Below are positions 37,554 to 47,030 of a DNA stretch of 64,000 bases, one piece after another. Position numbers and translations under genes: made by a program. Numbering within the stretch: the first letter of the stretch is position 1; every line of letters begins with the position of its first letter. The stretch is from contig NZ_PDJH01000001.1 of NCBI RefSeq assembly GCF_002564025.1, forward strand, positions 1,922,001 to 1,986,000. The letters are read 5' to 3'. The notes under the pieces are model-generated. The model saw nothing but the letters and a program-made list of their open reading frames with translations, had not been told where the DNA came from and did not search any database. Origin of the DNA: Flavimobilis soli. Its GTDB lineage: Bacteria; Actinomycetota; Actinomycetes; Actinomycetales; Cellulomonadaceae.

Positions 37554-38446
37554 TGTCCGCCAGCGTCACCACCGCGCCCCCGCTCCCCGCGAGCCGGCCC
37601 GCCCGCACGAAGAAGCACAAGGAGACGCGCCTGCACCGCAGCGGGCCCATGACCTACCTGGTCGCGTTCCTCTTCGTGATGATCTGCATCGGCCCGGTGC
37701 TCTACATCATCATCGGCGGCTTCCGCTCGAACTCGGAGATCACGACCGACCCGTCGGGCTTCCCGAAGACGTGGCACTGGGAGAACTACTCGAGCGTCCT
37801 CGAGAACGAGATCTTCTGGCGGCAGATGGGCAACTCGACCATCTCCGCGGTCGCCACGACGGTCGGCGTCGTCATCCTCGGCGTCATGGCGAGCTACGTC
37901 ATCGCCCGGTACAAGTTCCGGGGCGCCACCGCGATGTACTCGTTGTTCGCCGCGGGCCTGATGTTCCCGATGACGGTCGCGATCACGCCGCTGTACATCC
38001 TCGTGCGCAGCCTCGGCCTCATGGACACGCTCGCGGGCATCATCCTCCCGCAGATCGCGTTCGCGCTGCCGACGACGATCATCATCCTGGTGCCGTTCCT
38101 GCGGGCCATCCCCAACGAGCTCGAGGAGGCCGCCGCGATCGACGGCGCAGGCCGGCTCGGGTTCTTCTTCCGGATGGTCGTCCCGCTGTCGCTGCCGGGT
38201 GTCGTCACGGTCGGCATCCTCGCGTTCGTCGCGGCGTGGAACAGCTACATGCTGCCGCTGTTCATCCTCAGCAACGAGATGTCGTACACGCTGCCGCTCG
38301 GCGTGCAGTCGTTCGCGTCGCAGTACGCGGTCGACACGGCGCGCGTGCTCGCGTTCACCTCGCTGTCGATGATCCCTGCGCTGATCTTCTTCTCCCTCTT
38401 CGAGCGCCGGATCGTCGGCGGTCTCACGGGAGCCGTCAAGGGCTGA
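37553..38446 (+). CDS. Sugar ABC permease 2
   Basis: The 297-residue product is the second CUT1 permease. Its EAA motif is ELEEAAAIDGAGRLGFFFRM followed by VVPLSLPG. I chose the ATG at 37553, which overlaps the last base of the preceding stop and has GGAAGGGAAG upstream; the GTG at 37550 is the alternative. The N-terminal tail is basic (ARTKKHKETRLH). It completes the membrane channel of the importer. Confidence 0.93.
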   Translation: MSASVTTAPPLPASRPARTKKHKETRLHRSGPMTYLVAFLFVMICIGPVLYIIIGGFRSNSEITTDPSGFPKTWHWENYSSVLENEIFWRQMGNSTISAVATTVGVVILGVMASYVIARYKFRGATAMYSLFAAGLMFPMTVAITPLYILVRSLGLMDTLAGIILPQIAFALPTTIIILVPFLRAIPNELEEAAAIDGAGRLGFFFRMVVPLSLPGVVTVGILAFVAAWNSYMLPLFILSNEMSYTLPLGVQSFASQYAVDTARVLAFTSLSMIPALIFFSLFERRIVGGLTGAVKG

Positions 38447-38533
38447 CACCCACGTGATCGCCGTCGCGCCCGGCCGGGGGACGGGCGCGACGGCCAGCCT
38501 TCTCATGCACCTGCGCGCGTAAGGAAGTAACCA

Positions 38534-40963
38534 GTGTTCGACGTCGTCCCTGATGTCCCCGCCCCCGGCTCTGCCGAGCTGGACGTCCCCATGCCTCCCG
38601 TGTCCGGACGGGTCGCTGCGCTCGCCGCGCAGATGACCCTCGAGGAGAAGCTCGCCCAGCTCGTGGGCTACTGGCTCGACCAGAACGGCACGGTCGCCCC
38701 CATGCAGTCGGAGATGACCGCGGGGCAGGCTGACGGTGGCCTGCTGCCGGAGATCACGAAGCACGGCCTGGGCCACTACACCCGCGTGTACGGCACGCGG
38801 CCGGTGGACCCGGTCGAGCGGGCGCAGTGGCTGTGGGACGAACAGCGCAGGCTGCGCCGCGAGACGCGGCTCGGCATCCCCGCGATCGTCCACGAGGAGT
38901 GCCTGACGGGCCTCGCGGCGTGGAAGGCGGCGACGTACCCGACGCCGCTCGCGTGGGGCGCGTCGTTCGACGCCGAGCTCGTCGAGGAGATGGCGGCGCA
39001 GATCGGCGAGTCGATGCGGGCGCTCGGCGTCCACCAGGGCCTCGCGCCCGTCCTCGACGTGATCCGCGACCCGCGGTGGGGACGGGTCGACGAGTGCATC
39101 GGCGAGGACCCCTACCTCGTGGGCGTCGTCGGCACGGCGTTCGTGCGCGGCCTGCAGTCGCGGGGTGTCATCGCGACGCTCAAGCACTTCGTCGGGTACT
39201 CGGCGTCGGAGGCCGGCCGCAACCACGGGCCGGTCAGCATGGGGCCGCGCGAGATCGCGGACGTCTACCTGCCGCCGTTCGAGATGGCGGTGCGCGACGG
39301 CGGTGCCGGCTCGGTCATGAACTCGTACTCGTCGATCGACGGCCTGCCCGTCGCGGCCGACGGCGCGCTCCTCACCGACCTGCTGCGCGGGGAGTGGGGC
39401 TTCGAGGGCACGGTCGTCGCCGACTACTTCGCGGTCGCGTTCCTCGAGGTCATGCACGAGGTCGCCGCGGATCGCGGCGAGGCCGCGGCGCTCGCCCTGA
39501 CGGCAGGCATCGACGTCGAGCTGCCGACCGGCGACGCGTACCTCGAGCCGCTCGCCGAGCGCGTGCGCGCGGGCCTGCTCGACGAGCGCATCGTCGATCG
39601 CGCCGTGCTGCGCGTGCTCGCGCAGAAGGAGTCGCTCGGTCTCCTCGAGCCGGACGCGTTCGAGGACGAGGCACCGACGTCGATCGACCTCGACCCCGCG
39701 GAGCACCGCGCGCTCGCGCGCAGGCTCGCGGCCGAGTCGCTCGTGCTGCTCACGAACGACGGCACGCTGCCGTTGCGGCAGGCTCCCGCGCGCCTCGCCG
39801 TCGTCGGTCCGAACGCCGACCGCTCGGCGGCGCTCATGGGCTGCTACTCGTTCGTCAACCACGTGCTCGCGCACCACCCGGGCACGCCGGACGGGATCGA
39901 GCTGCCGACGATCGCCGACGCGCTCGCGGAGGCTTTCCCGCAGGCCGAGGTCGTGCGCGCCGAGGGCTGCGCGGTCGAGGGCGACGACAGGTCGGGCTTC
40001 GCCGCTGCGCGCGAGGCCGTGGAGGGCGCGGACGTCGCGGTCGTCGTCGTCGGTGACCAGGCCGGCCTGTTCGGCCGTGGCACGGTCGGCGAGGGCAACG
40101 ACGCGCAGTCGCTCGCCCTGCCGGGCGTGCAGCGCGAGCTCGTCGAGGAGCTTGTCGCGACGGGCACGCCCGTCGTGCTCGTCGTCGTCACGGGTCGCCC
40201 GTACGAGCTGGGCTGGGCGCTCGACGCGGACGGCCCCCGCCCTGCCGCGGTGCTGCAGTCGTTCTTCCCGGGCGAGGAGGGCGGCCGCGCCGTCGCCGAC
40301 GTCGTGACCGGCGCGGTCACGCCGTCGGGCCGCCTGCCCGTGTCGCTCCCGCGCACCGCGGGCGCGCAGCCGTACCGCTACCTGCAGCCGATCCTCGGCG
40401 GGCCGTCCGACGTCACGTCGACGGACCCGACGCCCGTCCGCCCGTTCGGCTTCGGCCTGTCCTACACGACGTTCGCGACGACCGACCTCGAGGTCGACGC
40501 CGAGGTGCCGACCGACGGCGTCATCACCGTCGGCGTGACCGTCGAGAACACGGGCGGCGTCGCGGGTGCGACGGTCGTCCAGGTCTACGGGCACGACGTC
40601 GTCGGGTCGCTGCCGCGCCCGGTCGCCCAGCTCCTCGCGTTCGCGCGCGTCGAGCTCGAGGCGGGGGAGCGTCGCCGCGTGACGATGCGCGTGCCGGCGG
40701 CACGCTTCGCGTTCACCGGCCGTGACATGCGTCGCGGCGTCGAGCCGGGCGTCGTCGAGATCTGGGTCGCCGACCACGCCGGCGCCTCTGCCCCGAAGAC
40801 GCTCGAGGACACGACGGGCGGCGCGATCGTGTCGTCCGCCGTCAACCGCCGGCACGAGGTGCCGGGCACCGCGACCGAGCGCGCGACCGTCACGCTCACG
40901 GGCGAGTTCCACGAGCTCACCGGAGCCGACGCCCGCATCGCCCAGGTCGAGGTGACGCGATGA
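38534..40963 (+). CDS. GH3 beta-glucosidase/beta-xylosidase
   Basis: The 809-residue product is a glycoside hydrolase family 3 exo-enzyme with no signal peptide, so it works on imported oligosaccharides. The N-terminal barrel holds KHFVGYSASEAGRNHG and the nucleophile Asp297 in GTVVADYFAVAF. The alpha/beta sandwich follows (ESLVLLTNDGTLPL), then a C-terminal fibronectin-like domain. The DYF instead of DW after the nucleophile and the neighbouring GH43 favour a xylosidase or broad specificity. The GTG start follows AAGGAAG. The stop overlaps the GH43 ATG. Confidence 0.9.
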   Translation: MFDVVPDVPAPGSAELDVPMPPVSGRVAALAAQMTLEEKLAQLVGYWLDQNGTVAPMQSEMTAGQADGGLLPEITKHGLGHYTRVYGTRPVDPVERAQWLWDEQRRLRRETRLGIPAIVHEECLTGLAAWKAATYPTPLAWGASFDAELVEEMAAQIGESMRALGVHQGLAPVLDVIRDPRWGRVDECIGEDPYLVGVVGTAFVRGLQSRGVIATLKHFVGYSASEAGRNHGPVSMGPREIADVYLPPFEMAVRDGGAGSVMNSYSSIDGLPVAADGALLTDLLRGEWGFEGTVVADYFAVAFLEVMHEVAADRGEAAALALTAGIDVELPTGDAYLEPLAERVRAGLLDERIVDRAVLRVLAQKESLGLLEPDAFEDEAPTSIDLDPAEHRALARRLAAESLVLLTNDGTLPLRQAPARLAVVGPNADRSAALMGCYSFVNHVLAHHPGTPDGIELPTIADALAEAFPQAEVVRAEGCAVEGDDRSGFAAAREAVEGADVAVVVVGDQAGLFGRGTVGEGNDAQSLALPGVQRELVEELVATGTPVVLVVVTGRPYELGWALDADGPRPAAVLQSFFPGEEGGRAVADVVTGAVTPSGRLPVSLPRTAGAQPYRYLQPILGGPSDVTSTDPTPVRPFGFGLSYTTFATTDLEVDAEVPTDGVITVGVTVENTGGVAGATVVQVYGHDVVGSLPRPVAQLLAFARVELEAGERRRVTMRVPAARFAFTGRDMRRGVEPGVVEIWVADHAGASAPKTLEDTTGGAIVSSAVNRRHEVPGTATERATVTLTGEFHELTGADARIAQVEVTR

Positions 40964-42528
40964 CCGTCGTCCAGAACCCCGTCCTGCCCGGCTGCTACCC
41001 GGACCCGTCGATCTGCCGCGTCGGTGAGTTCTTCTACCTCGTCACGTCGACGTTCGAGTACCTGCCCGGGCTGCCGATCATGCGCAGCACCGACCTCGTG
41101 CACTGGGAGCAGATCGGCGCCGCCGTCACGGACCAGATCGACTACTCCGACGTGCCGTCGTCCGGGGCGCTGTACGCGCCGACGATCCGCCACCACGACG
41201 GCGTCTTCTACGTCGTCTGCACGTTCGTCGACCCGACCGACGACGCGCGCGGCGGCAACTTCCTCGTCACCGCGACCGACCCGGCCGGGCCGTGGTCCGA
41301 CCCGGTGTGGCTTGACGTCGGCGGCATCGACCCGTCGATCTTCTTCGACGACGACGGTCGGGCCTGGATGCACGGCACCCGCCTCGTCGAGAAGGACCCG
41401 GAGTGGTTCCACCAGACCGAGGTCTGGATCCGCGAGTACTCGCTGACCGAGCAGAAGCTCGTCGGGCCTGAGCACGTCGTGTGGAACGGTGCGGTCAAGG
41501 GTGCCGTGTGGGCCGAGGGGCCGCACCTCTACAAGAAGGACGGCACGTACTACCTCGTCGCCGCCGAGGGCGGCACCGAGTTCCACCACGCCGTGTCCGT
41601 CGCGAGCGCCGACAGCGTCACCGGCCCCTACACGGGCAACAAGGGCAACCCGATCCTCACGCACCGCCACCTCGGCCGCGGCAGCGACGTCGTCGGCGTC
41701 GGCCACGCCGACCTGATCGAGGCGGCGGACGGCTCCTGGTGGGCAGTGTGCCTCGGCATGCGCACGTACGGCGGCTACCACTACAACCTCGGCCGCGAGT
41801 GCTTCCTCGTGCCCGTCGTGTGGGAGGACGGCTGGCCCGTCCTCGCGCCGGGCCTCGGTCGCGTTCCCGAGCAGGTCGAGGTGCCGTTCGCGGCGGACGG
41901 CCCGCTCGGCGTCGTGCAGGGGACGACGTCGGGCGTGGTCGCCCCCGGCGACCCGCGCTGGTGCGCGGTCCGCGCGCTCCCCGACGAGGTCGCGGACGCC
42001 GACGGCGACCGGTGGCTCCTGCCCGTGCGGCCCGAGCCGCTCACCGGCACCGGCGTGCCGGCCTTCCTCGGCGTGCGCCAGCAGCATCGCGACCTCGACG
42101 TGACCGTGCAGGTCCGCGCCGAGCTGCCCGAGGGGGAAGAGGTCGGGATCGCCGTGCGGCAGTCCGAGAACGACCACGTCCGCCTCGGCCTCACGCGCGG
42201 GCGCCACGGTGCCTGGACGGCGTCGGTCGTGCACCGGCGCAAGGGTGCGGACGAGGCGCTCGGCATCGTCGAGCTCGACCTGCCCGACGGCGCCGAGGTG
42301 GGCCTGCGGCTGCGCGCACGTGGGCAGGACTATGCGTTCGAGGTCGTGCGGACCGCGGCGGAGGGGCAGGCGGACGCGCTCGCCATCGCCGTCGCGGACG
42401 GCCGCACCCTCGACTCCGTGGCCACGGGGGGCTTCCTCGGGCTGTGGGTAGGGGTCTACGCGACGTCGGAGGGCCGGGCGACGCAGTCGCAGGCGACGGT
42501 CGGCCCGCTGACGTACGAACCGCGATAG
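40960..42528 (+). CDS. GH43 beta-xylosidase/arabinofuranosidase
   Basis: The 522-residue product is a five-bladed propeller glycosidase of family 43. Catalytic acids are visible: base Asp15 in CYPDPSI, the modulator Asp near 124 in GGIDPSIFFDDDG, and acid Glu186 in VWAEGPHLY. GVGHADLIE supplies the conserved His. A C-terminal beta-sandwich (about 330-520) follows, as in family 43 xylosidases with an accessory domain. No signal peptide is present, so it is intracellular. Its ATG overlaps the GH3 stop (ATGA). The xylan backbone and side groups would be hydrolysed by this pair. Confidence 0.92.
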   Translation: MTVVQNPVLPGCYPDPSICRVGEFFYLVTSTFEYLPGLPIMRSTDLVHWEQIGAAVTDQIDYSDVPSSGALYAPTIRHHDGVFYVVCTFVDPTDDARGGNFLVTATDPAGPWSDPVWLDVGGIDPSIFFDDDGRAWMHGTRLVEKDPEWFHQTEVWIREYSLTEQKLVGPEHVVWNGAVKGAVWAEGPHLYKKDGTYYLVAAEGGTEFHHAVSVASADSVTGPYTGNKGNPILTHRHLGRGSDVVGVGHADLIEAADGSWWAVCLGMRTYGGYHYNLGRECFLVPVVWEDGWPVLAPGLGRVPEQVEVPFAADGPLGVVQGTTSGVVAPGDPRWCAVRALPDEVADADGDRWLLPVRPEPLTGTGVPAFLGVRQQHRDLDVTVQVRAELPEGEEVGIAVRQSENDHVRLGLTRGRHGAWTASVVHRRKGADEALGIVELDLPDGAEVGLRLRARGQDYAFEVVRTAAEGQADALAIAVADGRTLDSVATGGFLGLWVGVYATSEGRATQSQATVGPLTYEPR

Positions 42529-42569
42529 ACCATGTCGTCCCGCCGACCCTCCTCCTCGGCGAGACGCGA

Positions 42570-42618
42570 GAAGACGCGAGGTCCCGGTCGCCGTGGGCGA
42601 CCGGGACCTCGCGTCTTC
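42570..42618. terminator. Terminator of xylo-oligosaccharide operon
   Basis: Perfect 23-bp inverted arms (42570-42592 and 42596-42618) with a 3-base GTG loop. It lies between the GH43 stop and the tRNA gene on the other strand, so it may protect both. Confidence 0.95.
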
Positions 42619-42630
42619 GTGCTGCTACCG

Positions 42631-42701
42631 AGCGGATGACGGGAATCGAACCCGCGCTGTCAGCTTGGGAAGCTGAAGTTCTACCATTGAACTACATCCG
42701 C
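42631..42701 (-). tRNA. tRNA-Gly (anticodon CCC)
   Basis: On the minus strand the sequence folds into a cloverleaf: acceptor GCGGATG with CATCCGC plus U discriminator, a D-arm with TTCAATGGTAGAA, an anticodon stem TCAGC/GCTGA around TTCCCAA (anticodon CCC), and a T-arm CGGGTTCGATTCCCG. CCA is not encoded. It is 71 bases long and decodes GGG. Confidence 0.95.
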
Positions 42702-42788
42702 GTGGCCCGCTCTCGAGCGGGCGCACAGACGATGATACCCGGATCACCGTCCCGTGTCCGACACCACGCTGACGTGGTCGTCCATGCC

Positions 42789-43805
42789 TCAGAGCTCGAT
42801 CGAGAACGTCCCCGAGCGGGACTCGCCCGGCTCCAGGACGAACACCCCGCTGCCGGGCACGCCCCGGTCGGCGAGGGCGAATCCACCGTTCGCGTTGGTC
42901 GCGGGCTCGACCGCGAAGTACGTCCGGCGGACCGGGACGTACACGACCCAGTGGGCGTACACGTCGTCGGCGTGGATGCGCACCTCGACGTCCGAGCCGT
43001 CCGCGCGGGCGCCCGGGTAGACGATGCGCGCGGGCACTCCCGGGACGCGCCCGGTGAGGCAGTCGTCGACGAAGCGGTCGCCGAGCGGGCGGAGCGTCCG
43101 GTAGTCCGCACGCGCCGGGACGTCGCCGGCCTCCTCGGTCGCGATCGCGTCCACGAGCCGGTAGCCGCGCGTCACCGGCACCTCGAGCAGCGCGTCCTCG
43201 GTGTCGGGGACGAGGTGCCGCACGAAGTACGGGTGGTGCCCGAAGCCCGCGGGGAACGGCTCCGCGTCGACGTTCTCCACGGTCGTCGTCACGCTCAGCC
43301 CGCGCTCGTCGAGCGCGTACGTGATCTCCGTGCGGAACGCCCACGGGAAACCGACGCCGACGGCGTCGCGCGAGTCGAAGGTCATCCGCACGCTCGTACC
43401 CGTGCGCTCGACGACGTCGAACGCGAACGGCAGCACGGCGCCGTGCATCGCGGTGCCGTCGGGCGACGTGCGCGGCAGGCGCCAGCTGCGCCCGCCCCAC
43501 GTGAGCCGCGCCCCCGCGACGCGGTTGGACCACGGCACGAGCGGGAAGCTCGCGCAGGACGTCGGGGCGTCCAGCTTGCTCGCGCCCGTCGGGCGCACGA
43601 GGTCCCGCCACACGCCGTCGACCAGGACCTGCGCGTACGCGAGCGAGGCCGCGGCGCCCGGGACGACCCCGGCGCGCCACGTCGGCGTCGCGAGCGCGAC
43701 GACGCGCGGGTCGCCCGCGAGCACCAGGGCAGAGCCCTCAGCGCTCTCAGACGACCCCGCGACCGGACCCTCGCCGGGACGCACAGGCGCGTCCGTCACG
43801 CTCAC
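42789..43805 (-). CDS. Aldose 1-epimerase (mutarotase)
   Basis: The 338-residue product is a galactose-mutarotase-like enzyme of the GalM superfamily. It has [15 protein letters not shown] and [10 protein letters not shown] with conserved catalytic His residues, plus [13 protein letters not shown]. It interconverts alpha and beta anomers of free sugars. The GTG start at 43805 overlaps the stop of cellobiose phosphorylase (GTGA), so they are coupled. A sensible role is to equilibrate glucose released by phosphorolysis. A 25-residue Pro/Ser/Gly-rich N-terminal extension precedes the fold. Confidence 0.88.
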   Translation of the reverse strand: MSVTDAPVRPGEGPVAGSSESAEGSALVLAGDPRVVALATPTWRAGVVPGAAASLAYAQVLVDGVWRDLVRPTGASKLDAPTSCASFPLVPWSNRVAGARLTWGGRSWRLPRTSPDGTAMHGAVLPFAFDVVERTGTSVRMTFDSRDAVGVGFPWAFRTEITYALDERGLSVTTTVENVDAEPFPAGFGHHPYFVRHLVPDTEDALLEVPVTRGYRLVDAIATEEAGDVPARADYRTLRPLGDRFVDDCLTGRVPGVPARIVYPGARADGSDVEVRIHADDVYAHWVVYVPVRRTYFAVEPATNANGGFALADRGVPGSGVFVLEPGESRSGTFSIEL

Positions 43806-46270
43806 AGGACGACGTCGACCTTCACGGTCGAGCCGGCCGGCGCGTACGGCACGTGGTTGCCCTCGATCTCGGTGCCGTCGACCGTCAGGCGGCCGCGGGC
43901 GCCCGGGGTGCCCGAGTTCGTCACGGAGATCTCGTACGTCGCGCCGCGAGCGACACGCGTGACCGTGTACGACGGGACCTCCGGGCCGATCTGCGGGTCG
44001 ACGACGAGACCGTCGTAGTCGGGGCGCACACCGAGCAGGTACTGCGAGACCGCCACGAAGTTCCACGCGGCCGTCCCCGTGAGCCAGGAGTTCTTGGCCT
44101 CGCCGTGGCGCACCGCCTCCTTGCCCGCGATCATCTGCGCGTACACGTACGGCTCGAGGCGGTGCGTGTCGGAGATGTCCTCGCGGTACGCGGGCGTGAT
44201 GCGCTTGTAGTAGTCGAACGCCTGCGCGCCACGGCCGAGCACGGTCTCGCCGATGATGACCCACGGGTTGTTGTGGCAGAAGATGCCACCGTTCTCCTTG
44301 TAGCCCGGCGGGTAGGTCGAGACCTCGCCCATGTTGACCTGGTAGGTCGTGTACGCCGGGTACTGCAGGACCATGCCGTGGTCGGTCGCGAGCATGTCGT
44401 TGACCGAGTCGAGCGCCTTGACGGCAGGAGCGTCCTTGTCGTCCGGGCCCGAGCCGATACCGATTCCGGCCATGACCGCGAAGCCCTGGGGCTCGATCCA
44501 GATCTTGCCCTCGGCGTGCTCGTCCGTGCCGATCTTCTCGCCGTAGTAGTCGTACGCGCGCAGGAACCACTCGCCGTCCCAGCCGTGCGTGAGGACAGCC
44601 TCGCGCATGTCCTCGACCGCCTTGCGGGCCTTCGCAGCGACGTCGGTCAGTCCGCGGCGCTCCGCGAGCTCCGCGTACTCGGCGCCGTACAGGACGAACT
44701 GCGCCGCGATGAACACCGACTCGGCGACGCCGCCCGCCTGGTTCTCCGTCGTCTGGAACGACTCACCGGGGGTGGTGGAGAAGCAGTTGAGGTTGAGGCA
44801 GTCGTTCCAGTCGGCGCGGCCGATGAGCGGCAGGCCGTGCGGGCCGAGGTTGCTCGTCGTGAAGTTGAACGAGCGCGTGAGGTGCTCGAACAGGGAGTCC
44901 GCGAGGGACTCGTCGTTGTCGAACGGGACCTGCTCGTCGAGGATCGAGAAGTCGCCCGTCTCCTTGATGTAGGCCGCGACGCCGGCGACGAGCCACATGG
45001 GGTCGTCGTTGAAGCCCGAGCCGATGTCGTTGTTCCCGCGCTTCGTCAGCGGCTGGTACTGGTGGTAGGCCGAACCGTCGGGGAACTGCGTCGCCGCGAT
45101 GTCGAGGATGCGCTCACGGGCACGCTCGGGGACGAGGTGCACGAAGCCCAGGAGGTCCTGGTTGGAGTCGCGGAAGCCCATGCCGCGGCCGATGCCCGTC
45201 TCGAAGAAGGACGCCGAGCGGGACATGTTGAACGTGACCATGCACTGGTACTGGTTCCAGATGTTGACCATCCGGTCGAGCTTCTCGTCGTCGCTCGTGA
45301 CCGAGTAGGTCGACAGCAGGTTGGTCCAGTACGCCTTGAGTCGCGCGAACGCGGCGTCGACCTGCTCGGTCGTCGCGAAGCGCGACAGGAGGGCGTGGGC
45401 GCGCTCCTTGTTGATGATCTGGTGGGCGTCGTCCGCCCACTTCTCCTCGTCCGGGTTCTCGACGTAGCCGAGGACGACGACGTAGGTCTTGGACTCGCCG
45501 GGCTCGAGCGTGACGTCGAGCTGGTGGGAGCCGATCGGGTACCAGCCGGAGGCGACGGAGCCGGCCGAGCGGCCTGCGCGCGGGACGGCGGCCTCGCCGA
45601 GACCGTTGTAGGCGCCGACGAACGTGTCGCGGTCGGTGTCGAAGCCGGAGGCCTTCGCGTTGACGCCGAAGACGGCGTAGTGGTCGCGGCGCTCGCGGTA
45701 CTCGGTGCGGTGGTAGATCGCGGAGCCGTTCGGGGCGTCCTGCTCGACCTCGACCTCGCCGATGTTGAGGTTGCGCTGGTAGTTCGTCTGGTCGTCCTGC
45801 GCGTTCCAGAGGCAGAACTCGATGAACGTGAACGCCGAGAAGCTCTTGGGCGCGTCCGAGGTGTTGGTGAACGTGATGCGCTGGACCTCGGCGTTCTCGC
45901 CGAGCGGCACGAAGAGCAGCGTCTCGACCGAGAGGCCGTTGCGCTCGCCGGTGATCGACGTGTAGCCCATGCCGTGGCGGGTCTCGAAGTGGTCGAGGTC
46001 GGCCTTCACGGGGAGCCACGACGGGGTCCAGACGTCGCCGCCGTCGTTGATGTAGAGGTAGCGGCCGCCGGCGTCCGCGGGGATGTTGTTGTAGCGGTAG
46101 CGCGTCAGGCGGCGCATCTTCGCGTCACGGTAGAACGAGTACCCGCCAGCCTGGTGCGAGACCAGGGAGAAGAACTGCTCCGACCCGAGGTAGTTGATCC
46201 AGGGGTAGGGGGTGTGCGGCGTCGTGATGACGTACTCGCGGGCGGCATCGTCGAAATGGCCGTAACGCAT
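43802..46270 (-). CDS. cbp: Cellobiose phosphorylase
   Basis: The 822-residue product is a GH94 cellobiose phosphorylase, converting cellobiose and phosphate into alpha-glucose 1-phosphate and glucose. It begins [20 protein letters not shown]. The catalytic Asp490 is in [10 protein letters not shown] and lies at the same position as in the Cellulomonas gilvus enzyme, which is also 822 residues. [20 protein letters not shown] and [15 protein letters not shown] are further family segments. It acts in the cytosol, saving ATP compared with hydrolysis. Two CelR-like boxes lie upstream of the ATG at 46270. A cellobiose importer must be encoded elsewhere. Confidence 0.97.
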   Translation of the reverse strand: MRYGHFDDAAREYVITTPHTPYPWINYLGSEQFFSLVSHQAGGYSFYRDAKMRRLTRYRYNNIPADAGGRYLYINDGGDVWTPSWLPVKADLDHFETRHGMGYTSITGERNGLSVETLLFVPLGENAEVQRITFTNTSDAPKSFSAFTFIEFCLWNAQDDQTNYQRNLNIGEVEVEQDAPNGSAIYHRTEYRERRDHYAVFGVNAKASGFDTDRDTFVGAYNGLGEAAVPRAGRSAGSVASGWYPIGSHQLDVTLEPGESKTYVVVLGYVENPDEEKWADDAHQIINKERAHALLSRFATTEQVDAAFARLKAYWTNLLSTYSVTSDDEKLDRMVNIWNQYQCMVTFNMSRSASFFETGIGRGMGFRDSNQDLLGFVHLVPERARERILDIAATQFPDGSAYHQYQPLTKRGNNDIGSGFNDDPMWLVAGVAAYIKETGDFSILDEQVPFDNDESLADSLFEHLTRSFNFTTSNLGPHGLPLIGRADWNDCLNLNCFSTTPGESFQTTENQAGGVAESVFIAAQFVLYGAEYAELAERRGLTDVAAKARKAVEDMREAVLTHGWDGEWFLRAYDYYGEKIGTDEHAEGKIWIEPQGFAVMAGIGIGSGPDDKDAPAVKALDSVNDMLATDHGMVLQYPAYTTYQVNMGEVSTYPPGYKENGGIFCHNNPWVIIGETVLGRGAQAFDYYKRITPAYREDISDTHRLEPYVYAQMIAGKEAVRHGEAKNSWLTGTAAWNFVAVSQYLLGVRPDYDGLVVDPQIGPEVPSYTVTRVARGATYEISVTNSGTPGARGRLTVDGTEIEGNHVPYAPAGSTVKVDVVL

Positions 46271-46317
46271 GGGACTTGCCTCTCGGGGGTGGGGGTCGCT
46301 CCCGGGCAGCATCGCCG

Positions 46318-46331
46318 TGGGAGCGCTTCCA
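46318..46331. promoter_or_regulatory. CelR/CebR-type operator, box 1
   Basis: TGGGAGCGCTTCCA matches the TGGGAGCGCTCCCA consensus at 13 of 14 positions, 48 bases upstream of cbp. Confidence 0.85.
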
Positions 46332-46355
46332 TTGGTATCCCGATCGTAGCCGATT

Positions 46356-46369
46356 CGGGAGCGCTTGCG
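46356..46369. promoter_or_regulatory. CelR/CebR-type operator, box 2
   Basis: CGGGAGCGCTTGCG keeps the GGGAGCGCT core with weaker edges. It overlaps the likely cbp promoter: on the minus strand TTCGCA and TACGAT hexamers bracket it with 17 bases between. Confidence 0.65.
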
Positions 46370-46439
46370 AAGGGTCGGGGCCGCGTCCCCGCCGCGGCCG
46401 TCGCGCACGCCCTCCCGCGACCGGCGCGAGGCCTGGCGG

Positions 46440-46445
46440 TACGGT
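46440..46445 (+). promoter_or_regulatory. -10 of leaderless dcd
   Basis: TACGGT ends six bases before the GTG at 46452; no ribosome binding site precedes the start. Confidence 0.55.
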
Positions 46446-46451
46446 ATCCAC

Positions 46452-47027
46452 GTGCTGCTCTCCGACCACGACATCCGTGCCGAGATCGACTCCGCGAGGG
46501 TCGTCCTCGACCCGTACGAACCGACCATGATCCAGCCGTCGAGCATCGACGTGCGGCTCGACCGGTTCTTCCGTCTCTTCGACAACCACAAGTACGCGGT
46601 CATCGACCCGTCCGTCGACCAGCCCGACCTCACGCGGCTCGTCGAGGTCGAGGGCGACGAGCCGTTCGTGCTGCACCCGGGCGAGTTCGTCCTCGGGTCG
46701 ACGTACGAGCAGGTCACGCTGCCTGACGACATCGCCGCACGCCTCGAGGGCAAGTCCTCCCTCGGGCGCCTCGGCCTCCTCACGCACTCGACCGCCGGCT
46801 TCATCGACCCGGGCTTCTCCGGGCACGTCACGCTCGAGCTGTCGAACGTCGCGACGCTGCCCATCACCCTGTGGCCCGGCATGAAGATCGGCCAGCTCTG
46901 CTTCTTCCGCCTCACGTCGCCCGCCGACAACCCGTACGGCTCGTCCGTCTACGGCTCCCGGTACCAGGGTCAGCGCGGCCCGACGCCGTCGCGCTCGTCG
47001 CAGAACTTCCACCGCACGCAGGTCTGA
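46452..47027 (+). CDS. dcd: dCTP deaminase
   Basis: The 191-residue product is dCTP deaminase of the dUTPase superfamily, supplying deoxyuridine nucleotides for dTMP synthesis. Motifs include [14 protein letters not shown], the catalytic region [11 protein letters not shown] with the conserved Ser, and [20 protein letters not shown]. Length matches the actinobacterial enzyme, whose mycobacterial relative is a bifunctional deaminase/dUTPase; that activity is inferred here. The GTG at 46452 begins [11 protein letters not shown] and has a leaderless -10; longer frames run into the cbp control region. Confidence 0.95.
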   Translation: MLLSDHDIRAEIDSARVVLDPYEPTMIQPSSIDVRLDRFFRLFDNHKYAVIDPSVDQPDLTRLVEVEGDEPFVLHPGEFVLGSTYEQVTLPDDIAARLEGKSSLGRLGLLTHSTAGFIDPGFSGHVTLELSNVATLPITLWPGMKIGQLCFFRLTSPADNPYGSSVYGSRYQGQRGPTPSRSSQNFHRTQV

Positions 47028-47030
47028 CGC

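Noticed and set aside
37493..40912. Long open frame on the minus strand (1139 codons)
   Set aside because: It is antisense to the permease 2 and GH3 genes, which have clear motifs; high GC keeps the opposite frame open and it is Arg/Asp-rich nonsense.
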